13,885 nucleotides of DNA, from positions 1 to 13,885 of the forward strand of contig JAOXYB010035506.1 in the NCBI GenBank assembly GCA_028565635.1, read 5' to 3'. A program made the position numbers and the translations under genes. This DNA is from Phoronis ovalis (lineage: Eukaryota > Phoronida > Phoronidae). Position 1 is the stretch's first letter. Each line of letters starts with the position of its first letter. The notes beneath the pieces are model-generated. The model was not told the DNA's origin. It did no database searches and saw nothing but the letters and a program-made list of their open reading frames with translations. Of this stretch, positions 1 through 8,800 are shown piece after piece.

Positions 1-119
1 ATACAACCATAGACATCTAATTTTAATGAATGCCTACCAGTTTCTATATTTAACTCAACTAACAGAAAGTATGCCCTAGTTATGGTTATCTCAAACTCAT
101 TAAACAGTGAGATGTGTAC

Positions 120-219
120 CTTCCATATTGGAAATGACCAATTTTAAAGAGTCATTTTCTTTCTTCAATCGGGCGTTCTCCTCTCTGAGGCTTGTAACTT
201 CACCATCATCACCGGTCTC
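120..219 (-). CDS. Internal coding exon of an unidentified coiled-coil (leucine-zipper) protein gene
   Basis: Read on the minus strand, a T-rich tract ending in TTTGTAG (acceptor) is followed by a 100-nt open segment and then GGAAG|GTACAC (donor). In the first frame it encodes 33 residues plus one base: ETGDDGEV, then a heptad-rich helix with TSLREENARLKKEN and DSLKLVISNME. The acceptor, donor, open frame and coiled-coil composition agree, so I take it as a real exon (exon phase 0 in, 1 out). The next exon would lie left of the window. The product is not identified. The short acidic stretch followed by a zipper loosely recalls the leucine zippers of eEF1-delta (EEF1D) or AIMP1, but this is too short to assign. 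The plus-strand ORF over the same bases is a shadow. Confidence 0.7.
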
Positions 220-910
220 CTACAAAAAAAGTTTACGTTTGAACACGTTTAAAAAGATTAGTACTTTAGAACTTCAGCAGACATTTTATCTAGTCTATTG
301 ATTTTATAATGGTTTAAGGGCACTGCCTACCTTCGTTACCAAGGATCCAATTTCTTACATAACTTTTCAAGTATTAATAGTAGACCCATAAAACTATATA
401 TTTTTTAAATCCTTGATGATCACATAATCTTATTATGTGCACAAAAACAATGTCCAGATGTTCGTAATCACTGCATTTTTTCTAAGTTTGGAAATTACGG
501 CGAGCTCCGTGAAAAATCACGATTATTTAAAAAATGCAGTCACGTAAATTAGTTTACACAGTAGGCTATACTATAGTTATTTTTTTCAATTTTTGACTCG
601 ATTTCAGTCAGGGGATTCCATGTTTGACCTATTTATGGCCCTACGGAACTAGGTGGATCCTTTTTAATCAAATTAGCTTGGGCATCCCGTTTTTTTACTT
701 ATATTACAATATAATGAATATGATCAAAAATGCCTCGTATTTAGGAGAATACTAGGAAAGTCGAATGGTAATTAAATGATATTGAAGTTTACGAGACTTG
801 TCTTTTTATGATAAAACGTTATTGCGGCCTCAAAATTAAAAGAATGCGGAAAACACAAAATTTTCCATGACTAAACACAGGAAGTTTACAGCGCAATAAA
901 ATAAAAACAT
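220..910. other. Non-coding stretch, probably intron of the minus-strand gene
   Basis: AT-rich DNA with no convincing exon on either strand. It contains a small hairpin, CACATAAT-ctt-ATTATGTG, at 421-439. It also holds an imperfect dyad at 470-540 whose ends are ACTGCATTTTTT and AAAAAATGCAGT. If the ORF at 1307-1143 is the first exon of the minus-strand gene, this stretch is its first intron. Confidence 0.4.
611..620 (+). promoter_or_regulatory. Near-consensus kB site
   Basis: GGGGATTCCA matches the NF-kB/Rel consensus GGGRNNYYCC at nine of ten positions, missing only the last C. It is listed because two full matches lie further right in the same divergent region. Alone it would not be convincing. 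Confidence 0.25.
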
Positions 911-943
911 GTTTGTTATGCAGAGCCATGGCTTTACTTTTTT

Positions 944-958
944 CGGGGAATTTCCCCG
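944..958. promoter_or_regulatory. Palindromic kB (NF-kB/Rel) site
   Basis: CGGGGAATTTCCCCG is a perfect 15-base palindrome about a central T. It contains GGGGAATTTCC and GGAAATTCCCC, both full matches to the kB consensus GGGRNNYYCC. It lies about 1.6 kb upstream of the ABIN start codon and about 650 bp upstream of the likely 5' UTR exon end. ABIN proteins restrain NF-kB signalling, so a kB site here suggests feedback induction. Binding is inferred from sequence alone. Confidence 0.5.
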
Positions 959-969
959 CATATCATCAC

Positions 970-977
970 TCACGTGA
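970..977. promoter_or_regulatory. Palindromic E-box (TCACGTGA)
   Basis: TCACGTGA is the perfect palindromic E-box favoured by bHLH-leucine-zipper factors of the USF, MITF/TFE and MYC groups. It starts 12 bases after the kB palindrome at 944-958. The close pair suggests a compact regulatory element. This is a sequence match only. Confidence 0.4.
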
Positions 978-1142
978 CGAATTTGAAACATTCAAGTTGA
1001 AGATCTTTGTAAGCGCTCCCACCCTTTACTCGTGGTAAGTGATATAAGAAAGCAGAAATTGTACTTCTAATAATTAGCGTGCTATAGCTCAAGTTCCAAA
1101 GACAAGAATGATAGAACTTTGATACGTTTGCTTCCTTGTCTC

Positions 1143-1307
1143 TTATATGAAATACTGGTGAACTAACGTATGCTTGGCAGGAAATAAGGAAAGTACGTCA
1201 TCTTGTCCGCCTTCTGCCAGCAGTTGCGTGACCTTGACCTGAACGAACTCCATGACTGCTTTTGGGGAATTCCCTGATGAGCGACGACGGTGACGACGCT
1301 CTGCCAT
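1143..1307 (-). CDS. Possible first coding exon of the minus-strand gene (54-codon ORF)
   Basis: A minus-strand ATG at 1307-1305 opens a 54-codon frame closed by TAA at 1145-1143. It is much richer in CpG than its surroundings. The product starts with a very basic stretch, MAERRHRRRSSG, followed by NSPKAVMEFVQVKV and a helix-like QLLAEGGQDDVLSLF. A plausible donor inside it, CAG|GTCAAG (exon end 1239), is phase 0 and would join in frame to the coiled-coil exon at 219. That join would give one gene starting near here and running leftwards. It could equally be a chance ORF in a CpG-rich promoter, and no known family is recognised. The link to exon 219-120 is inference. Confidence 0.35.
   Translation of the reverse strand: MAERRHRRRSSGNSPKAVMEFVQVKVTQLLAEGGQDDVLSLFPAKHTLVHQYFI
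1229..1240 (-). promoter_or_regulatory. Nuclear-receptor-type direct repeat (AGGTCAAGGTCA)
   Basis: On the minus strand this reads AGGTCAAGGTCA: two AGGTCA half-sites without spacer, which also contains the extended half-site TCAAGGTCA bound by ERR and NR5A (FTZ-F1/SF-1) receptors. It lies inside the possible minus-strand ORF, so it may be coding by coincidence. The same TCAAGGTCA motif recurs in the intronic repeat family of this window. Confidence 0.3.
1264..1274. promoter_or_regulatory. Second palindromic kB site
   Basis: GGGGAATTCCC contains GGGAATTCCC (1265-1274), a perfect 10-base palindrome and a full match to the kB consensus. It sits just inside the start of the possible minus-strand ORF and about 320 bp from the likely 5' UTR donor of the ABIN gene, within the CpG-rich region between the two genes. 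Confidence 0.4.
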
Positions 1308-1591
1308 AGCTACGCCAGGTGGTGACTATACATGCATTAGCGAATATTTACGAAAATTTCTGTCCGAAAGTGGCCTGTGCAGCTAGTGTACGTTTGTGTT
1401 GTCATTGCAGTGAAGATGGAACAATCGACTAAAATTATATAACCATTATGCAACAAAATAAAATTGTTTTGGTGTGTTGTGTAATTTTAGTAAAATTTCA
1501 GTATTATTTATTTCACTAAAACATTTGATGTTGTATTATACCATGAATATTCAGACTGGCAAATTTGTCTGTTTACGTGGTTCATAGTGAG

Positions 1592-2581
1592 GTGAGTATG
1601 ATTTAACATAATATTAAGTCCTGTTTAGGATCAGAATTAGACACGATTTCCTACAGTGATTATAATTTGAAATTAGATTTAGTATTATGTAACAGGAAAA
1701 GCTATTGGAGGGACTCTTCAAACATTTTGAACAAACAGTCATTCAAGTATTGTGTAATCCAACATTTCGATGCCAATTTGTGAAATGATTTACTGACTTT
1801 TATTATCTGTTTCGCAGTCCAGGTAAGGTAATAATACAACCTTGTTATTATAAAACAATGTATTTGCAGGATCGCATTTAATAACTATTATTTTTATATG
1901 ATATACATCAAATTTACATGTTTCATTTCTCTGTAATTCCAGATGTATCGTTAAACTTGTGATTTCTCTGTCTTGGCATAGTCAAGGTACATCACCCGAA
2001 CTGGAGCTGTGTGAGAAGTTATTATAGAATAGTAATTAACTGTTGTTTATTGGTAACAGCAAAGTAAGCCATTTTATTTAAAGTAAGCCGATTCATGGAC
2101 ATTGTTTGCGGGCGGTAACACGTTCTTTGTCTCGTAATAACTGCTTTAGTGTTTATCCGATCAGCTCCATATTCAGTACAGAGTAAGTACAGGTCAAAGT
2201 ACAGGTTATATCGGCCATGTTGGAAGTAATCAAGGTCAAAAGTAAAACAGACCTGCAGTTTGATCTGTATTTACCCTGTACCGAATGTGAAGCTGATCGG
2301 GTAGAAACTGAAGCTGTTATCGCAAGCAAAGAAAGTGTTACATACGACGACAATGACGCCTTCGCTACGACTATATGCCCAGCCACTATGTGGATGGGCA
2401 TAAAAATAATATGCTTTGAGGACAAAATTATTCATCCTGCCTAGTAGCACACAGTTTTTGTAATAGTTTATGACAATTAACTTAATGTGTTGGATAAATA
2501 GAAAACAGGTGGTGATGTAAACAGTAACACTGTAGAATTTATTTACACCAACATTTCAGTTATTCTGTCTTATGTTTACAG
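1592..2581 (+). other. Probable 5' UTR intron of the ABIN/TNIP gene
   Basis: Coding exon 1 is preceded by a strong acceptor (TTATTCTGTCTTATGTTTACAG, ending at 2581), so at least one non-coding exon should lie upstream. The best donor in range is GAG|GTGAGT at 1592, which would end a 5' UTR exon somewhere between about 1380 and 1591. Other acceptor/donor pairs are visible inside (a 44-nt segment at 1943-1986 before GTACAT, and TCCAG at 1819-1823 before GTAAGG). They might be alternative UTR exons or chance. The intron also contains the first copy of the dispersed repeat. Confidence 0.4.
2120..2405. repeat. Dispersed repeat, copy 1 (two head-to-head half units)
   Basis: Bases about 2120-2215 (TAACACGTTCTTTGTCTC through AGTAAGTACAGG) match the forward repeat units of intron 2. 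Bases about 2208-2402 are the reverse complement of the unit starting at 3189, ending in a 29-nt near-palindrome (2374-2402; TATGCCCA ... TGGGCATA). Copy 1 is therefore two half units joined head to head. A 75-codon ORF at 2217-2444 lies in the reversed half and has a counterpart in the other copy. I treat it as repeat sequence, not a host gene. Confidence 0.75.
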
Positions 2582-2602
2582 TCATAATTTGTCAAGACAG
2601 AG

Positions 2603-2849
2603 ATGCAGAGTGCTCCTGGTGGTGATGCAGCGGGAATCCAGTCAAATGAACTTATTGGATTGCAAGGAATAGTCAAGAAATATGTGAAACAAATATATGA
2701 GCTTGTGTTAGAAAGACAACATACTGACATCCAGCAACAGCTAGCAAAGTTGGAAGAGAAATTTTTGGAAGACCTAAAACAAACACTTTCTACAAGACAA
2801 GCAGAAGTTGCTACCTTGCAAAGTAAAATAAATGGATACAAGGCACTAA
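2603..2849 (+). CDS. TNIP: ABIN/TNIP coding exon 1 (start codon, N-terminal helix)
   Basis: The exon begins at 2582 after a strong acceptor. ATG at 2603 follows an in-frame TAA within the exon, so translation must start here or later. It encodes residues 1-82 plus one base: a short flexible start (MQSAPGGDAAGIQSNE), then a long amphipathic helix with VKKYVKQIYELVLERQ and LAKLEEKFLEDLKQT. The donor is CTAA|GTAAGT at 2850, phase 1. The minus-strand ORF across it (2907-2560) is a shadow. Confidence 0.85.
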
Positions 2850-5800
2850 GTAAGTACACATGTTGTAATGTTTTTTTTTTACCAACAAAGAATGCATTGT
2901 ATTGCAATACTTTTAATTATTGCAATAATTTTAATAAAAGATTCATTCTAACGAGTCACTTGTCTTACAGCTGGACTGTATGAGGAATTGCAACATAAAT
3001 ATAAGAACAGTGAAAAAGAAATTGAGTTTCTGTGTAAAGAAAAATTGAGTTTAATCCAACAGTTGGAAGAAGAAAATCAGGATTTGGTATGTTGACCTTT
3101 TGGATAACTTCAAGAACAAAATATCCACAAAGGAAATTATCCATTTGATGCAAAAGCAAGTTGCACTGTAAATTTTCATTCAGGTTTATATGCCCATCCA
3201 CATAGTGGCTGGGCATATAGTCGTAGCGAAGGTGTCGTTGTCGTCGTATTTTCTTTGTCTTGCAATAACAGCTTCAGTTTCTACCCGATCAGCTTCATAT
3301 TCGGTACAGGGTAAATACCAGTCAAAGTGCAGGTCTGTTTTACTTTTGACCTTGATTACTTCCAATATGGCCGACTGGTGGCCATGTTTGTTCCCGAGAG
3401 GGCACATAACGTTGCGTCTATAGTTGCGAAGACGAAGTGCTGCCTGGACGATTCAAAGGTGGTTCTAGCAAGGCCATAGACTGGTGGGCGTAATAGGCTA
3501 GGTGACATTTTAAAATGACCTTGGCAAGTATGTCAAATGACGGTACGATATTTTGACATTTTTTACCGTGTGTAACACTTTCTTTGTCTCCTAATAACTG
3601 CTTTAGTTTTTATCCAATTGGATCCATATTCGGTATAAAGTAAGTACAGGACATATGTAAAAATGACCCAGACTAATTTCAACATGGCCGACTGGTGGCC
3701 ATGTTGTTTCACGACATTGCACATCATAATAACAACTTCAGTTTATATCCGATCAGTTTCATATTCGTCACAGAGTAAGTTCAGGTTGCAGTACATGCTA
3801 TGTGTAATTTTGACTTAGATTATTTCCAATATGGCCGACTGCCGGCCATGTTTGTTCCCGAAAGGTTCTAGGTTGGTGGGAGTAATAGGCTAGATGATAT
3901 TTCAAAATGACCTTGACATGTAGGTCAAATGCTGGTACAAATCTTCGACATTTTTTATCGTGCGTAACACTTTTTGTCTCACAATAACTGCGTCAGTTCT
4001 TAGCCGATCAGCTCCATATTCAGTACGGAGTAAGTACTATAGGTATAACATTGACCCACATTACTTCCAACAAGGCCGACTGGTGGCCATATTTGTTCCT
4101 GAGAAGGCATGTCACTTTGCATTTATAGCCGCAAAGACGAAGCACTACTTGGATGATTCAAAGGTGGTTCTAAGAAGACCATAGGTTGGTAGCCCAAATG
4201 GGTCACTTTTTCACAAATTAATCCCTAAAAATGGATTGACTTCTCACAGAAATGTCCATAGAAATTGGTTTACGTTTCAACAAACCCTAAAAATATGTCG
4301 TTTTCCAATTTTATTTAAAAGTAGCGATTCCAGGGAACTTTTTCAAGAAAAAACCTAAAAAATTGGTCATTTTTGAGACCAAAATCCTTAAAAATAGGTG
4401 GATATTTTGAGTTTGGGCTGCACATACCCATCTAAAAATATGGTCAGTTCTCAACGCATCAGACAGCAGTTAGTCATTTTGACAGAGTACCCCACAATGA
4501 TAAACCAGATTATAATGCATGATGTATTCTATTCTTTTCTAATGTAAAAAAACAATAATGTTAAAAAAATATAATCCTAAACATTGGATGGGCATTAGAC
4601 ATGACAAATGTCTTGTTAGTATTTTTCTATGAAACATAATAAACTGAGAAGTTTCAAAATGGCCATACATATATATATAGATAGATTCATTTTTAGATCA
4701 CTAACACAATAGACTTCGGGAGGTTTTTAAATTGGATTTTTGTGTTTTCAGAATTGTTTAAAATAAAGAATTATTAATTAACTGTGGAACAGACAATAAT
4801 CTGTATGTTCATAAGCAACAAATCGTTGGAGTTCAGAAATGATATAAATTTTTGCTGACCTGATAGACCAAGTCTAGGAAACATTTGTATCTTATTCACC
4901 TTTTTCAGAAGTTGGACAAACTCTTTGAAAATTGTTTCACTGCTTTACAGAAAAATTCAAAATCTGCCGTCTGTGATGTTGAAACTCTAAAAACTACAAC
5001 TTCAGTACAGCTCCAGACTCAGATATCTCAATCAACCAGTTTATCTGACAGTTTTAACAGTCAAACTAAAGATAAACCAGATGCTTTGAAAGTAAATGTT
5101 CAGGCTACTCATGAAGATCTAGAAGAAGATTCAAGTCCATCTACTGAATTCCCTAATGCAGACAGTTATCAATCACATCATTCCTTTTCTGGTAGCTATG
5201 TGTACCCGAGCGATGTATGCACAAGTGGAGACAAAACTCAGTTAACTTTTGTAAGTTTTACTGCATTAATTTGTTATTATATATGAACAACTTGTGAAAG
5301 TCATGAACCAAATCTAACTCAGATAGACAGAAAGGGAGTGTTAACCATCGTTGGTGTCCCAACCTGACTTTAGCACCAAGGGTTCTGATAATCCTACCTT
5401 TTGTTATAGTGGTAATAAAAGTGATGTCTCGCAGGTAAATTAACAAGAAATGTTTATACAAATATTTGTACAACCACATAGTACAGTATATAGCCATTAT
5501 TTTAAAACCCACAATTCCCTGAATATAACAAGTGATACCTTAACTAGAGTGCTACCTCATTAAACAAATACAAACAACCTAAGTTCAATGAACTGTAAAG
5601 TTAAATGATCTACAAAATAGAAGGTATATGATAAAAGAATATGCAAAAAGACATAGCTTCAACCTTAAATAGCATCACAAAGCTGCAAATAGCGAGAATT
5701 CTGAATTTTAAAAAATGCAGAATTACACCGTAAGATTCGCTAATGATGCTGACATCTCAAGAAAACTCAGTTTGAGATCTTGCTTGCTACAATAAGAAAA

Positions 5801-8800
5801 GGGGTAGAAAGATCTGAATTCCATGGATCATATCAATCCAAATATGGTTAATAAATATAGGAAATGTCCATTCTTTGTTAAAACTACCGTTTCTTTTTAA
5901 TGTTCAAGGTTAAATGTTTATAATAGGCTCATAAAATGGTATTCATATACAAAATGTTGCTAGCCATTCTCGAATTAGTACCATTGTGTTTAGTTTAAGA
6001 TATGTGTTATGGACTTTATAAGAAATGGTATTAGCACCCATTGGTGCCAAAATCGGTTGGGACCATTGAATCATGGTTTGTAGTATTGTCCTGTAATCAC
6101 AGAAATGATCAGGAAAAAAAAATTTTGTATTTTGGTTTTCATTAATGTTGTTTTTCTCTAAAATTTGTAGGAAGAGAACATACATTTTGTGGTAGATTCT
6201 TTACAATCCTTTCCTAGTGTTGCTATTGAAGCAGCTGCTAGAACTATTACTGGCAATCAAAATGTATCTCCTATTGTCCAGAATGCAACTAAAACTGCTC
6301 TTCAGATGAATAAATTGGAAAAAAAAGCCATCACATTGCAGGTTTGCAATACTGCTTATTTCATTTCAGAAATACAAGTACAGTGCCTCTAATATCTCTT
6401 AAATTGCTGTTCATATCAGAAAGTCCATTAACATTGCTTATGTAACATTTAAAATAAATAGAAAAACAAAAGATTTATATAAAGCTTCAGAGACAAAAAT
6501 CTAATTAATATTGTGACAAAAGATACACAAAGCACCATGGCTTCAATGTTTTGTGTAAAATGTAATAGTGATAAATGTTCATATTTAATATTTGATTTAA
6601 TTAAATTTATTCCAGGCTCTGGCTAATAGTCTAACAGAAGAAAACAGCTCTATGAAGGCAGTGATTAATAGCATAAGGTAAGATACTAGTTTCCATGTAA
6701 CTGAAATATATGTTGCTTTAGTTATAGTTAATATGCTGCTTTTGTACTGTCCAGGATGCGGTATGGTTACTATACATAGTAATAAACCATGCCACTTGGT
6801 ACTAGGAATTTTTCTGAACATGCATTGCATATAATTCACTTGTAAAATTTTCCTATTTGAGCTATTGGAGGAACTTGCCATTCAAAGATTTGGGATAAAT
6901 GAATATAGACTATTGAGCCAAATTCAACTCAGTATATTATTTTTCTTTTTTATTCTAATTTTTCTCTTCTATACCTATTTTTATCTTTACAGAAACATTT
7001 TTTCTGTCATTAATTTTTATTTGTCACTTGCTTATACTTTTTATGTACATACAACCCTTTTAAAATACTGTTCATAACACTTTTTTTCGATAACTGGTAA
7101 GTAAGAAACTGTAAGAAGCATATTTTAATAAACTACTGTACTATATTTTTATTGTCAACTCCATATTCAACACCTTAATTATACACAGGCACATATATGT
7201 GATTTTGTTTTCGTATTTAGGCAGGAAAATGAACAGCTTAAAGGAACTGTTGCCTCTCTTAAGATGCAGTTACCTGAGAGGACTGCTTATGGAAGTTTAA
7301 TTGCTAGCGAACCTACTAGCTGGGTAAAACTTGAAAAGAATGAAACTGCTGTAAATCATAAGGTGGATAAAGAGACTTCAGTTGTCAAATTTTGTCACAA
7401 AGCTAATCGTTAATGCAATTTCTGTAGTCCTTAATTTTTTTGTGAACAAAATATGGTGGATAGTCATATTATAAACCATACAGGATGTTGCCTACTCTGC
7501 TTCAAAGTGCCTCATAACTCTAATTTTGAGTTACAATGCTTTATTATTTCTGAAATTTTGATATGTAGTAGGCGATATGCAGTGCTAGAATTTCAGTCTT
7601 ATAATTCTGTGCTTGTGACATTATACGGCAGTAGAAAAATATTTCTGAATCTAGTTATATGAAACCTACCCATGTTCACCGATATTTAAAAATTGGAAAT
7701 ATATATGTATATAAATTTCATATATTATATTTATACAAAACATTCATGTATCTACAACCATTATATAGATTTGGATGGTTTTAACATAAGTTATAAATGA
7801 AATGTGGCACTTAGACTGATCATTCTAACCACTTGCATAATAAAGGTGCCCTGAATAAATCATAAACAAAAAAGAATAAAATACTCTAGGGAATAATATT
7901 TTAATGTACAAGATAATAAACATGATATAATAAAACCATAAACAAGCAATAACATATCAATAAAATAAATTGAATAAATCAATAAAAAATTAAATTAATA
8001 AACCTAATAATGCATAAACAAAAACTTGATTTCCAAGTGTCACATTTCATGGTTTCACTGCATGTTCCAGTGAGCTTTACAAATCAGTGAGCAAGGGTGG
8101 TGTTTGTTATTGCAGTAAAAAATATAAATTTGTAGATTTTGTTTCATTCTTAATTAACAAAAATATTTTGTCAGTGAATAGTTGATACAAAACTATGGAT
8201 GTAGTGTACTATGAATGTCCTTATTAGGATCAAAGAATATTTTTGAAACTGTTTGTTATATATCTAGTATGTATCGTAATTAAGCAGGAAAGAAATCAAC
8301 TATTTACGTAATTAAGATATGAATAGAAAATTTGTGAATTTAACTGTAGCTTTGGTCACAGTTATGCTATCAAACATAACATGATTTATTTATTTTTCAA
8401 AATTGATTTAGTTCATTCAAATTCATAATTCACCTTCACATTCTGATTTTCTAAATGTCATCACATTATAAAAATACAAAGCTACAGTACTTTTGATTGT
8501 ATTTTGCTTTTCTGGTGACACTGAAGTCATGAAATCACACCATTTTGAAATGTTCGTACATTTAAATTCTTTTAATGTATTTACTGCAGAATGATAGGGA
8601 AACTAAACTGGTGAAAGCTTTTCCCACTGCTTCAAAACACACACAACTACAGAACCAAAATATCCAGAAACATCAAGAGGTCAGTAATAAGGATATAGAC
8701 CACAATTTAGAATTACAAAGTAGGTCTTGCCTTAATTATTTATTACAACTTTGTGAATGTATCTAATTCATGGTTGAAGTTCTCAAAATGTTTTGACCAA

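Noticed and set aside
107-301. 64-codon plus-strand ORF at the left end
   Set aside because: It is the shadow of the minus-strand coiled-coil exon at 219-120, which has matching splice sites.
1819-1823. Five-base microexon TCCAG between TTTCGCAG and GTAAGG
   Set aside because: Both splice-like signals are good, but a 5-nt UTR exon is not credible without transcript data; chance is likelier.
2153-2425. 90-codon minus-strand and 75-codon plus-strand ORFs as host genes
   Set aside because: They lie in copy 1 of the dispersed repeat and have counterparts in other copies; no recognised protein family.
6865-7077. Hydrophobic 70-codon ORF resembling a membrane protein
   Set aside because: It lies in T-rich intron 5, where Phe/Leu/Ile-rich frames arise by composition alone; no splice or start support.
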